From: Salvelinus alpinus
Taxonomy: Eukaryota; Chordata; Actinopteri; Salmoniformes; Salmonidae
Direction of reading: 5' to 3'
Assembly: GCF_045679555.1 (NCBI RefSeq)
Contig: NC_092091.1
Span: 70,508,517 to 70,572,516, forward strand
Length of the DNA: 64,000 nt
Every line of letters starts with the position of its first letter. The stretch's first letter is position 1. The notes beneath the pieces were generated by a model. That model was not told where the DNA came from and made no database searches. It saw only the letters and a list, made by a program, of their open reading frames with translations. Both the position numbers and the translations under genes were made by a program. Below, piece by piece: positions 12,106 through 23,700 of this stretch.

Positions 12106-12648
12106 GGGGTGGCAGGTAGCCTAGTGGTTAGACCGTTGGGCCAGTATGTAACGTCCTGACCAGAGTTATTATGTGTTTTGCTTGTTTAGTGTTGGTCAGG
12201 ACGTGAGCTGGGTGGGAATTCTATGTTGTGTGTCTAGTTTGTCTGTTTCTGTGTCCAGCCTAATATGGTTCTCAATCAGAGGCAGCTGGTAATCGTTGTC
12301 CCTGATTGAGAATCATATATAGGAGGCTTGTTTTGTGTTGGGATTTTGTGGGTGATTGTTTCCTGTCTCTGTGTTTGTGTTCTGCACCAGATAGGTCTGT
12401 CTCGGTTTTCACATTTGTTATTTTGTTGTTTGTATAGTGTTCCCGTTTATTGTCAGATTAAACATGTTGAACACTAACCGCGCTGCATTTTGGTCCTCTC
12501 CTTCAACTATGGAAGAAAACCGTTACACATTAACCAAAAGGTTGCTGGATCGAATCCCCGGGCTGACAAGGTAAAGATCTATCGTTCTGCCCCTGAACAC
12601 TGTTGTTGTAAATAAGAATTTCTTAACTGACTTGCCTAAAAAAATAAC
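12106..12648 (+). mobile_element. tRNA-derived SINE (HpaI/SlmI type) split by a solo LTR, copy A
   Basis: The head GGCAGGTAGCCTAGTGGTTA (A-box region) and, after the insertion, GGTTGCTGGATCGAATCC (B box) followed by the LINE-like tail TAAATAAGAATTTCTTAACT. This is the salmonid tRNA-derived SINE layout. The solo LTR at 12147-12527 interrupts it between the A and B boxes. The copy B equivalent is 38220-38762. Confidence 0.85.
12147..12527 (+). mobile_element. Solo LTR (381 bp) inside the SINE, copy A
   Basis: It starts TGTAACGTCC and ends CCGTTACA, with inverted tips. Flanks are CAGTA (12142-12146) and CATTA (12528-12532), a 5-bp target duplication with one mismatch. Restoring the SINE across it gives the expected CAGTAACC. 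It contains a stem (TTCTCAATCAG/CTGATTGAGAA, 12269-12312) just upstream of TATATAGG. The copy B equivalent is 38261-38641. Confidence 0.88.
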
Positions 12649-12907
12649 TTCTGTCTTCTGTGTCTTCATCATACACTTTGGTCTAGTGTAGCACAATCCG
12701 TAGAGTGAACCTTAAAATAGTCATTAACTCCAATCCCCTAGGGTCATGGCTATCCAATTAGGGAGCGAGAGACACCACTCGCTGTTTTTTTTCTGGATCA
12801 ATGAAAGTCAATGAACTAAGTAGACCAGACTTAGCTGTTATTGCATTGGTGTCCAAGTTAAGTAGACCGGAACTGACAAAAATAAATAAAGGAAACAGCT
12901 TAATTTA

Positions 12908-14139
12908 CAGTGCATTCGAAAGGTATTTTGTTACGTTACAGCCTTATTCTTAAATTATGTAATAATTTTTCCCTCATTAATCTACATACCCCATAACGAC
13001 AAAGTAAAAACAGTTTTTTGAATTTTTTCAAATGTATAAAAGAAATACAACTGAAATATCACATTTACATAAGTATTCAGACCCTTTACTCTGTACATTG
13101 TCGAAGCACTTTTGGCAGCGATTACAGCTTTGAGTCATCTAAGGTATGATGCTACAACCTTGGCACACCTGTATTTGGGGAGTTTCTCCCATTTGTCTCT
13201 GCAGATCCTTTCAAGCTCTCTCAGGTTGGATGGGGAGCGTCATTGCACAGCTATTTTGTCTTGGCTGTGTGCTTAGGGTCGTTGTCCTGTTGGAAGGTTA
13301 ACCTTCGCCCCAATCTGAGGTCCTGAGCGCTCTGAAGCAGGTTTTCATCAAGGATCTCTTACTTTGGTCCATTCATCTTTCCCTCGATCCTGACTAGTCT
13401 CCCAATCCCTGCCGCTGAAACTTCCACACAGCATGATGCTGCCACCACCATGCTTCACCATGCTGATTGGTGGAGTGCTGCAGAGATGGTTGTCCTTCTG
13501 GAAGGTTCTCCCATCTCCACAGAGGAACTCTGGAGCTCTGTCAGAGTGACCATCGGGTTCTTGGTCACCTCCCTGACCAAGGCCCTTCTCCCCCGATTGC
13601 TCAGTTTGGCCGGGTGGCCAGCTCTAGGAAGAGTCTTGGTGGTTCCAAACTTCTTCCATTTAAGAAAGATGGAGGCCACTGTGGTTCTTGGGAACCTTCA
13701 ATGCTGTGGAATTTTTTTGCTACCCTTCCCCAGATCTGTGCCTCTACACAATCTTGTCTCAGAGCGCTACGGACAATTCCTTTGACCTCATGGCTTGGTT
13801 TTTGCTCTGATAATGCACTGTCACCTGTGGGACCTTATATAGACAGGTGTGTGCCTTTCCAAATCACGTCTAACCAATTGAATTTACCACAGGTGGACTC
13901 CAATCAAGTTGTAGAAACATTTCAGGGATGATCAATAGAAACAGGATGCACCTGAGCTAAATTTAGACTCTCAAGTCATGTCTGGTATTTCTGTTATTTA
14001 AAAAAAAAATGTGCTAAACTTTCTAAACCTGTTTTGGCTTTGTCATTATTGGGTATTGTGTGTAGATTGATGAAATAAAAAAATATTTTTACGAAATGTG
14101 GAAAAAGTAAATGGGTTTGAATACTTTCCGAATGCACTG
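12908..14139 (-). mobile_element. Tc1-like transposon with internal deletions, copy A
   Basis: TA-flanked element with inverted tips CAGTGCATTCG / CGAATGCACTG (TA at 12906-12907 and 14140-14141). Minus-strand transposase remnants include KFGTTKTLPRAGHPAKLSNR and VTKNPMVTLTEL (13679-13455). Parts of the catalytic domain are missing, so 1232 bp remain of an expected roughly 1.6 kb. Non-autonomous. The copy B equivalent is 39022-40253. Confidence 0.9.
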
Positions 14140-14141
14140 TA

Positions 14142-15271
14142 TCCACCATCTTTGTTAGGATTCAGGATGCATTACCAGAGCTGGCCAAGATCGAGCAGTT
14201 ACTTTTTTGTAGTTAATTTTCTCTAAATATAAAGGCACAACCTAGATTCGAACCAATGTCTTAAGTAGTTGAACTTGTTATTACTCCAACCTCGTGAGTG
14301 ACAAACTGACACGTTTTTAACTACTTTTTATCGAATGATCGACTTTGATTTGACAGCCTGCACATGCACAGTTCAGCGCGGGACGACCGTTAGACCCGAG
14401 GACATGTTTCTGGCATTCACTCAGCTAGCCAACGTCGCCATGACATCGCCTACAAGTGTGATCAGGGATTTCTATTGGAGAAGCACTTTTAGCCTATCTT
14501 CATACTGTACTGTCTTTGACCTAACCTTGTAGTAGGTGGCCTTCCATTTAGTAGGTGGCCTTCCATTTTCCAGCTTCCAGCTAGACCAGGAGATCCAGTG
14601 TAGTCCCCCTGGGGACAGGTAGCCTTGGAAGGGTACTATCTTTCACCTGCAGCTCCCTTCCTCTAAAAGGGCAGTGTGGGGAGTAAACTTCAAAATGTCC
14701 GCTACCTACATCCCATAGTGCCTTGCTGCTGAGAGCAAGTGATGTTCCTGATTTATTAGCAGTGTAGCTCTCAATTGATCCTGCTCAATAAAAGTGTGGG
14801 GAGCTGGAAGGAAACTACTGTCCATGCAGCCGAGATAGAGATAGTAGCTGTACCTATACTTTGTGTTTGCCTTATGTAAGAAACTATTTTATATGTTGGC
14901 TGATCAAGAGCTTTTCGATTTCATTAAATAAAGTATTTGTTTTTTATCTTCATCCTTGTCTCTATGTTCATGGTCCATGCGGCCCAAGCCTGTGCTTTAT
15001 TTTGCACACTAACTTCAAAAGATATTCATTTAGAAGCAACCTTTGTTTTGGGAAGAAATTGGAATAATAATGGTGTTTAGATAAAAGTAAGATTTGCTAC
15101 AGCAATTTGTAAGTTCTTTGTGATAGCTGTAACTGTTATTATCACTACCAAATCAATAACATCTGATGTCAAAACACAAAATGTTGTGCAACTTTCATAC
15201 TGTAGCAGGATATTCCATGTAGATTGCATTTGCACGTTTACATAGAATGGTTGTATGTTGAACTATACTGA
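14142..15271. other. Unassigned intergenic DNA, copy A
   Basis: No gene recognised. Contains a 19-bp tandem duplication of AGTAGGTGGCCTTCCATTT near 14532-14570 and a CpG-richer patch around 14360-14440 without a supported exon. The copy B equivalent is 40256-41385. Confidence 0.6.
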
Positions 15272-15465
15272 ACAAAAATATAAACGCAACATGCAACAAT
15301 TTCAACGATTTTACTGAGTTAGTTCATAAGGAAATTAGTAAATATAAATAAATTCATTAGGCCCTAATCTATGGGCATGGGCACAGCCATGAGTGGGCCT
15401 CGAAGGGCATAGGCCCACCCACTTGGGAGCCAGGTCCAGCCAATCAGAATGCATATGAGATGCTC
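15272..15465. mobile_element. Tc1-like end fragment, copy A
   Basis: CTGAACAAAAATATAAACGC starts a well-known fish Tc1-like terminus. It is followed by AGGCCCACCCACTTGGGAGC and GCCAATCAGAATG. Truncated against LINE ORF1 sequence. The copy B equivalent is 41386-41579. Confidence 0.65.
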
Positions 15466-15489
15466 TGATTAGCGCTGACTCTAGCCACC

Positions 15490-16265
15490 TCATCCCCCTT
15501 CACTCCAAAGACGTCGCCTCATGGTTCCCTCCACAATCGCAACACTTCACATTCTCCTCACTTCTACAACACATGAGATGGTCTCCTCCACAACATGTAC
15601 ATCTTGGCTTTCCCCTTCTGCAGACACTTTCCACACGCCCAAAAGCTTGACAGTGATCACACTGCATCCCTCTTGGGACAAACGCTCTTACATGATCATT
15701 CATATATCCCAACATCACCTGGGTAGGGAGGGACACTTAAAAAAAACAGACACTCTTTACTTTTCCTTGATTTACCACTCAATTCATACGACATGCATCA
15801 ACCACTCCAGGGATATACTTTATTTCTTTAACATCAACTTCCCAAAATCACCCCCTTGACGGGTGCCCTGATCCGAAGAGCTACCCACGACATGGCATGC
15901 TTCTCAAAACACATGCTCTTCCTGCTCTGCAGAAGTAGAACAAATCAAAACTAGCCCACTACTCGTGATCCTCACAGCTTGAACTTTAGCGAATACTTTT
16001 TGCACCAGTTTAGGTATCTCAAACGGGTTCAAGTTTGGTATTTGGGTTACCTGCTCCTCTTCTACCAACCGTATTCCTAACATGTAAGAAGGTACATTAT
16101 CAGAACTTAACATTTTGTTCTCCAAAATAACCTTGATCCTTTTTGCATTCCTTTGGACAACAGTCCAGTCCACCATTCCACCGCCATCAGATTCAAGATC
16201 CATGTTTGCACCTGATCCCGCCATTCCTCTCACCATTCCTCTCACCATAACATGGATGGACAAGG
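15490..16265 (-). pseudogene. Non-LTR retrotransposon ORF1 (zinc-knuckle) remnant, copy A
   Basis: The minus-strand frames at 16263-15904 (start MSIHVMVRGMVRGM, with VVQRNAKRIKVIL) and 15736-15500 (CDHCQAFGRVESVC, then CTCCGGDH and CCDCGGNHEA) are in the order expected for a gag-like ORF1 with CCHC knuckles. A frame break separates them. It is a fossil without EN/RT. The copy B equivalent is 41604-42379. Confidence 0.65.
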
Positions 16266-17073
16266 ATTGTTCTTTCTGACCTGGCGCGCCAAAGCCCCCG
16301 GTGCATTGCAGGTGCTGTTCATTTAAACTATAATGCCAGGCCAGGTGACCTGTAGAGCAGGGGGTTAGGGACCATGTAGTTTCCTATTTAGTATGTAAAT
16401 CTTGGTGGGGCAAAAAATAAAAAAAGTGGGATGCATGCCAGCAAAGCCACTACACATAAAAACATAGCTGATATGGCTGACTTGCATAAACAAATGTGGT
16501 TTCTAATGACAATTGAGATGTACAAACTATGGAATAAGAGGACAACAAGCGGATAAGAGGCAATCCGTAATTTCTATGAAGACATTAATGAGCGAGCTAG
16601 GACGGACGTAGTCAATATAACTAATTGTTCAGCACTTTTGAAATGTACAGCGACAGAATTCAGAACATGGGCCGTTCTTACAGTATACTCCCTGTACATG
16701 TCAGAACCGTAGGATAAATAAATGGGGCATATAAACAGACAATGAAAGCTCTTACAATATTCGATCATTACATTTCTCTAAAACAGGTTATAGGCTATTT
16801 GTGCACCACCAAGTTAGAACGGTAGGCGAAATTAAGATGTGAAAATAGTAAATTATTAGTGTGAGGCACATTGAACGCCGTTTGGGTCTTTGCGTGTCAA
16901 AAAATATACATGTCATATAACACTATTTGACTGGTTAAATAAGCTGTTAATTTTACACGTCAAATAACACAACTATATTACAAAATGTTGTGTGTGCTGA
17001 ATTTGCACGTGCAAGTCAAGCACCACCACTACTATCAGTAGCACTGTCAAAGCTATATAAAGTAGCCAAACAA
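16266..17073. other. Unassigned AT-rich DNA up to the gap, copy A
   Basis: No gene. The stretch with CACGTCAAATAACAC and GTGCACCACCAAG is repeat-like and in copy B runs on into a hAT-type remnant (43338-43960), so it may be the end of that element. Confidence 0.4.
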
Positions 17074-17173
17074 NNNNNNNNNNNNNNNNNNNNNNNNNNN
17101 NNNNNNNNNNNNNNNNNNNNNNNNNNNNNNNNNNNNNNNNNNNNNNNNNNNNNNNNNNNNNNNNNNNNNNNNN
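17074..17173. other. Assembly gap of 100 N
   Basis: Exactly 100 unknown bases, the usual placeholder for a gap of unknown size. The left contig ends in the middle of sequence that continues normally in copy B (after 43187). The right contig starts inside a Tc1 fragment. Lipoxygenase exon 1 of copy B may be hidden here. Confidence 0.98.
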
Positions 17174-17376
17174 AGCCTTATTCTAAAATGGATTAAATAA
17201 AATTAAAATTCAGTTGACAGTGCATGTCAGTGCAAAAACCAAGCCATGAGGTCAAAGGAATTGTCCGTAGAGCTCCGAGACAGGAATGTGTTGAGGCACA
17301 GATCTGGGAAAGGCTACCAAAATATTTCTGCAGCATTGAAGGTCCCCAAGAACACAGTGGCCTCCATCATTCATAA
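17174..17376 (+). mobile_element. Tc1-like fragment: transposase N-terminus
   Basis: ATG at 17246 starts a frame with MRSKELSVELRDRN and VPKNTVASIIH, the helix-turn-helix start of a Tc1 transposase. It is of the same family as 12908-14139 but in the opposite orientation. It is cut off at 17376 by another repeat. Confidence 0.8.
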
Positions 17377-17470
17377 ATCAAATCACATCAAATTTTTGTT
17401 GTCACATGCGCCCGAATACAACAGGTTTCCGCTGATCACTGCTTCTCGCCAAGAGCTGTCTGACCACATA
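17377..17470. mobile_element. Dispersed repeat fragment
   Basis: AAATCACATCAAATTTTTGT then GTCACATGCGCCCGAATACA. This resembles the start of a common salmonid repeat whose other end (TTCGCTACACCCGCGATAAC) is seen at 21230-21345. Confidence 0.5.
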
Positions 17471-17479
17471 GTTTAAATC

Positions 17480-20115
17480 CTAAGCAGCTGGACCCCAGGA
17501 TTACCACAGCTACATCCGATCCAACCCACAAGATCTCCTCCGAGCCCACTATACCCTCTGTTCCTGAACCACTATCCATGAGTCCTGAATTTTTGGGATG
17601 TGCACTGCACAAGCCAGAAGCCCCGAACAGGACTCCTTTTCCAAACACAAAGTTCCGATCCCCACCTTATCCCATCACTCCTCCATGATGGAATCACCAT
17701 GCCTCCAACTTCAGGGGAAACCCGCTCCTCCAGCACTTGCAGTCAACCACGTACCTCCACCAAGAGCATCTGCTCTTCAGCGCCCTATGGACAACCTCGC
17801 CGCTACACCAAGAGCACTCGTTCTCCAGCTCATTTACCCAACCGTGGGACAGAAAATGTTTGCTAACACACTCACAACTCTGGGCCTCCCATCCTATTCT
17901 AACCCTCTCTCGCCGGCTTTGTATTCATGTTAGCTGATAAAATTGCTGATCTGATGCACATTCAAATGGCATAAAAAAGCAACACTGCAAAGCTCTCCCT
18001 GTCCTCTGCCATGCCCTGATTTTATTACTGCGGATGATATCTGGAAATGTGCATTACTGAGACATGGTTAAGAAAGACTGTTCTGAACACTGATAACCTT
18101 TCTGGATATAACCTTTTTCCGCAAGACATCTTCCAGTGGTGGTGGAGTGGCAATTTTTACCAAGGAACACCTTCAGTGCTCGGTTGTCTAACAATTGGTT
18201 TTGCTGGTTTTCAGCATTAAGCTTTCAAATAGCTCTTTGTTGATTGTTGCTGGTTGTTATTGTCCACCATCAGCACCGGCCTGTAACCTACTTGCCCTAA
18301 GCTCTCTCCTGGGCCCTTACAGTAAGTATGAATTTGTCCTGATAGGTGACCTAAACTGGGACATGATTAAACCACCGGACCAAGTCTTAAAACAATGGGA
18401 CTCACTAAATCTCTCTCAGATCATTACCAACCCCAAACACCCAGAAAAGGCCCCTCTCCTTGATGTTATCCTCACAAATAATCCTGACAGGTATTGTAGT
18501 GGAAGTTCAACTCAGGGACACTCGAAGTCAATATTAAATGAATAATCCTTCATTACCAGCGCGCTGGAGAGGTTCCAACCAACTGAATGCACCAAGTACA
18601 ATGGTCAATTAGGAGCTCTCTCTTCTGGGGCAGTCCCGTTATCCCTTATATTCTGGTTACAGACATGTTACATAGTTTATAGAGTTGGTTCCGACATGTG
18701 TCTGGCACAGTCTCCTATCTTAACTGAATGAACATATTCTGGGCGATCTGCCAGGTGGTCCTAAGGAGGGGTCATGTCGCCCCCCCTCATATCTTTACCA
18801 AGCACAGGCAGGAACCAAGGATTATTTATGACACTAAAACAAGATGAACATTTTCAAGGCTGTCTCTTCATATTATAAAAATGTCCATCACAGTATCATA
18901 CTGGTGCTTTCTGTAATAACCTTAGTGATCACTGTTTCACGGCTGGTCAGTTAAATGACTTGTCCGTATTTGTCATAGACGCTTGGAAGGCAGCCACAGT
19001 GCGTCCTTTATTTAAAGTGGGAGCTCATGCTGATCCTAACTGTTATAAAAAGTGTTGGAAACACTTGTAGTATTCTCTCTGGTATGCAATCTGGTGTCCG
19101 CTCAGGTTATGGATGTGTCACTGATTACCATCTCTGAGGGTTTAGAGCTTGAGGTAGTCACCTCATACAAGTACTTGGGAGTATGGCTAGACGGTACACT
19201 GTCCTTCTCTCAGCACATATCCAAGCTGCAGGCTAAGGTTAAATCTAGACTCGGTTTCCTCTATTGTAATCGCTTCTTTCACCCCAACTGCCAAACTAAC
19301 CCTGATTCAGATGACCATCCTACCCATGCTAGATTACAGAGACATCATTTATAGATTAGTAGGTAAGGGTGTTCTCAAGCCGCTAGATATTCTTTACCAT
19401 TCGGCCATCAGATTTGCCACCAATGCACCTTATAGGACAAATCACTGCACTCTACACTTCTCTGTAAACTGGTCATCTCTGTATACCCAGCGCAAGACAC
19501 ACTGGTTGATGGTTATTTATAAAAGCCTCTTAGGCCTCACTCACCTCTATCTGAGATACCTACTGCAACCCTCATCCTTCACATACAACACCTGTTCTGC
19601 CAGTCACATTCTGTTAAAGGTCCCCAATGCACACACAGTACATCCCTGGGTCCCTCCTCTTCTCAGTTCGCTGCAGCTAGCGACTGGAACGAGCTGCAAA
19701 AAACACTCAAACTGAACAGTTTTTATCTCCATCTCTACATTCAAAGACCCAATTATGGGCACTCTTACTGACACTTGTGGCTGCTTCGCGTGATGTATTG
19801 TTATCTCTACATTTTTGTCCTTCGTGCTGTTGTCTGTGCCAAACAAGTTTGTACCTTGTTTGTGCTGCTACCATGTTGTGCTGCTGCCATGTTGTGATGC
19901 TACCATGTTGTGCTGATGTTGTGTTGCTACTGTACCATGTTGTGTTGTCATGTTGTGTTGTCTTTCTTTATGTAGTGTTGTGGTGTCTCTTTTGTCGTGA
20001 TGGGTGTTGTTTTTTTAATCCTCAAAGGAGGCCTTTAGCCTCTTGGCAGGTCGTCATTTTAAATAAGAAGTTGTTCTTAATTCATTTGTCTAGTTAAATA
20101 AAGGTGAAATAATAA
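17480..20115 (+). mobile_element. RSg-1-like LINE, degenerate, interrupted by a solo LTR
   Basis: Proline-rich ORF1-like sequence (17500-17930) is followed by an endonuclease segment (FVLIGDLNWDM near 18330), then the LTR insertion, then RT C-terminal segments (TSYKYLGVWLDGTLSFSQHI at 19160-19220; LDYRDIIYR at 19330). The 3' tail TAAATAAGAAGTTGTTCTTA then TAGTTAAATAAAGGTGAA is shared with the SINE above. Most of the RT core is deleted and the frame is broken repeatedly. Ends in an A-rich tail about 100 bp before lipoxygenase exon 2. Confidence 0.82.
18495..18892. mobile_element. Solo LTR (398 bp) inside the LINE
   Basis: TGTAGTGGAAG...CCATCACA is flanked by the 4-bp repeat GTAT (18491-18494 and 18893-18896). 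The LINE reading resumes directly after the right duplication. It has no similarity to the 381/395-bp LTRs elsewhere in the window. No internal region is present. Confidence 0.7.
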
Positions 20116-20220
20116 AAAAAATTAAGATTGAAAAAGAACAAAACAAACAACTTTGTCAACTTTGAGAAAAAGTTGTTTGTTTGCTGGGATCATTCTAACA
20201 TGTCATCTATCTCTCTGTAG

Positions 20221-20739
20221 GTGATTGAGCTTGATGTGTCCTGTCCTTCCCCCCTGGGCCATCTGGAGTTTGTGGTGCTGGAATCAGAGCCGTACCTCCC
20301 ATTATGCTTCCTCAACAATGACTGGTTCTGCTCTAAAGTTGTGGTGACCACACCAGAGGGAGACACAGTCAACTTCCCCTGTTACCACTGGATCTCAGGC
20401 TATGAGCGGCTGATGTTCAGGGAGGCCACTGGTCAGTATGTTGGTATATAGATCATTGTCTAGGTTAAGTTCTGAGTATACCTGCTGTGCATATTATACA
20501 TCAGCTCGCTGAACGTAATTTGTAGTTTATTTTGAAATGTGTGTCAAAGGGGCCATTTTTATGGAATAATGGTGGATATACTTTATATGGCTTAAGATGT
20601 TGATCAATCCCCCCAAAACATGAAAATAATCACACTTTATGGCATTTTGTTAATAAGGTAAACTGATATTCAATGAGACCTGGCCAGAGGCCATAGAAGA
20701 GAGACAGAGGGAGCTGCAGAATCGGCAAAAGGTGTACCG
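20221..20739 (+). CDS. Lipoxygenase exons 2-3: PLAT domain
   Basis: Exon 2 (20221-20431) follows the acceptor ctctctgtag. It encodes the second half of the PLAT/LH2 beta-barrel, with [17 protein letters not shown] and [10 protein letters not shown], which aligns with the FPCYRWI segment of mammalian ALOX proteins. This domain helps membrane and substrate docking in the family. Exon 3 (20658-20739, 82 nt, same length as in mammals) encodes the linker that leads into the catalytic domain. The codon spanning the exon 2/3 junction is GGT (Gly). Confidence 0.9.
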
Positions 20740-23700
20740 GTGAGAGGCTGGTTCTGAGATCTTGAAACTCAATTCCTAAGATGCAGAAACAATTCAAAAC
20801 AACATCAAAATGCTTTTGAATCAGCACTTTTAGAGAGCAATGAACTAAAGTGGTACCAACACGAAAGTAACTAAATGTGCACCTACTGTCTTTTAAAACA
20901 CACTGTTGGGACCAAAGTTACTAAACTAAAACTGAAACAAAAATGAATCATGAAAAAACTATTTCCTAAACTGAAATAAATTATTAAGAAATCAGTTTGA
21001 AAAACTATACTGAAAGTATTATCTTTGCCTCTAAAACAAACTGACACAAAAAACATCAAATTATGTTCAGTTGTAGTTTGTTTTTCTATCAATTTAATCA
21101 TGTTGACATACTGCTTTACTCATCTCATGTACAGTATATACTGTATTTTAGTCAATACAACTCCGACATTGCTCGTCCTAATATTTATATATTTCTTATT
21201 TCCATTCTTTTACTTTTAGATGTGTGTATTGTTGTGAATTGTTAGATACTACTGTACTGTTGGAGCTAGGAACACAAGCATTTCGCTACACCCGCGATAA
21301 CATCTGCTAAATATGTGTATGTGACCAATAACATTTGATTTGACTACTAAGGTTAAAAAAAAGCATTGGATTGCTGTTAACATGGGCAAGTCACATTGAA
21401 ATTGACTTTATCATTTAAATCTAACCTAGACTATGACCTGACCCATCACCTTATTTAAAACTGCCCCCCATTGGCAAGAAGTGAAATCCCCCAAAAACAC
21501 TCAAACTATAGTCCAACAACACATAAATGTCTTCTATCCTCCCCATGCATAGGCTACTTTCTGTCCCTTACACAAAAAATAAAACCAAAATAATATAAAA
21601 ATGAAATGCTTTTAATCAAATGAAAACAGAATCTAAACTAGAAAATCAAGTCTGAAAATGAATTGAAACTAAACAGGTTATTATTTCTTTGTTTAAATAT
21701 AAAAAATAAAAACAAAGAACTATAATAGCCTTGTTTGGGACTGAACCCTATGTACGTACAGTTTTATCCAAGTAATATCGAAGCTCTCTTGCAAATGTTT
21801 TATGTGGAGTGACCCCACTCGCGATTGAGACTGGGCAATACACTAACACTCCCTTAAACATCTATGTACTTTTTTTTTTACAATGGTTCCATTGAAACAG
21901 ATGCTCATGTCTTACTTCACTGTGGGTTATACAACAACGTTAGACAGGATGTGTTTCTTCAGCTGTCCAGTCCAAAATATTATTTTAACAGTCTAGGTGA
22001 AAATAATAAATTACGACATCTTCAAGTAACAATTATGTACAGTGAGGGAAAAAAGTATTTGATCCCCTGCTGAATTTGTGCGTTTGCCCACTGACAAATA
22101 AATTATCAGTCTATAATTTTAATGGTAGGTTTGTTTGAACAGTGAGAGGCAGAATAACAACAAAAATATCCAGAAAAATGCATGTCAAAAATGTTATAAA
22201 TTGATTTGCATTTTAATGAGGGAAATAAGTATTTGACCCCTTCTCAATCAAAAAGATTTCTGGCTCCCAGGTGTCTTTCATACAGGTAACGAGCTGAGAT
22301 TAGGAGCACACTCTTTAAGGGAGTGCTCCTAATCTCAGTTTCTTACCTGTATAAAAGATACCTGTCCACAGAAGCAATCAATCAATCAGATTCCAAACTC
22401 TCCACCATGGCCAAGACCAAAGAGCTCTCCAAGGATGTCAGGGACAAGATTGTAGACCTACACAAGGCTGGAATGGGCTACAAGACCATCGCCAAGCAGC
22501 TTGGTGAGAAGGTGACAACAGTTTCTGTGATTATTCGCAGATGGAAGAAACACAAAAGAACTGTCAATCTCCCTCAGCCTGGGGCTCCATGCAAGATCTC
22601 ACCTCGTGGAGTTGCAATGATCATGAGAACGGTGAGGAATCAGCCCAGAACTACACAGGAGGATCTTGTCAATGATCTCAAGGCAGCTGGGACCATAGTC
22701 ATCAAGAAAACAATTGGTAACACACTATGCCGTGAAGGACTGAAATCCTGCAGCGCCCGCAAGGTCCCCCTGCTCAAGAAAGCACATATACATGCCCGTC
22801 TGAAGTTTGCCAATGAACATCTGAATGATTCAGAGGACAACTGGGTGAACGTGTTGTGGTCAGATGAGACCAAAATGGAGTTCTTTGGCATCAACCCAAC
22901 TTGCCATGTTTGGAGGAGGAGGAATGCTGCCTATGACCCCAAGAAACCATCCCCACCGTCAAACATGGAGGTGGAAACATTATGCTTTGGGGGTGTTTTT
23001 CTGCTAAAGGGACAGGACAACTTCACCGCATCAAAGGGACGATGGACGGGGCCATGTACCGTCAAATCTTGGGTGAAAACCTCCTTCCCTCAGCCAGGGT
23101 ATTGAAAATGGGTCGTGGATGGGTATTCCAGCATGACAATGACCCAAAACACACGGCCAAGGCAACAAAGGAGTGGCTCAAGAAGAAGCACATTAAGGTC
23201 CTGGAGTGGCCTAGCCAGTCTCCAGACCTTAATCCCATAGAAAATCTGTGGAGGGAGCTGAAGGTTCGAGTTGCCAAACGTCAGCCTCGAAACCTTAATG
23301 ACTTGAAGAAGATCTGCAAAGAGGAGTGGGAAAAAATCCCTCCTGAGATGTGTGCAAACCTGGTGGCCAACTACAAGAAACGTCTGACCTCTGTGATTGC
23401 CAACAAGGGTTTTGCCACCAAGTACTAAGTCATGTTTTGCAGAGGGGTCAAATACTTATTTCCCTCATTAAAATGCAAATCAATTCATAACATTTTTGAC
23501 ATGCGTTTTTTCTGGATTTTTTTGTTGATATTCTGTCTCTCACTGTTCAAATAAACCTACCATTAAAATGATAGACTTATCATTTCTTTGTCAGTGGGCA
23601 AACGTACAAAATCAGCAGGGGATCAAATACTTTTTTCCCTCACTGTAAATGGTACTTATCCTCCAATGGAGACTTCTTTATAAGTGCCTAATTGTCCATT

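Larger units (their letters stand above)
1..17073. repeat. Large direct duplication, copy A
   Basis: This block is repeated in the same orientation at 26117-43187. The offset is +26116 up to a poly-A run (17 A at 4826-4842, 15 A in copy B) and +26114 after it. By eye the only substitution I found is T at 8555 versus C at 34669. It contains lipoxygenase exons 8-14 plus about 6 kb of downstream DNA, and stops abruptly at the N gap rather than at a repeat boundary. Confidence 0.97.

Noticed and set aside
12106-12648. tRNA gene from A- and B-box motifs
   Set aside because: It is a tRNA-derived SINE with LINE tail and a 381-bp insertion between the boxes; no cloverleaf is preserved.
13450-13931. 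Plus-strand ORFs of 111 and 154 codons (and copies at 39564, 39581)
   Set aside because: They are antisense to the Tc1 transposase remnant in the same region, which has recognisable protein motifs.
14330-14535. CpG-richer 65-codon ORF as a first exon
   Set aside because: No similarity recognised, no convincing donor site in frame, and the surrounding DNA is repeat-rich.
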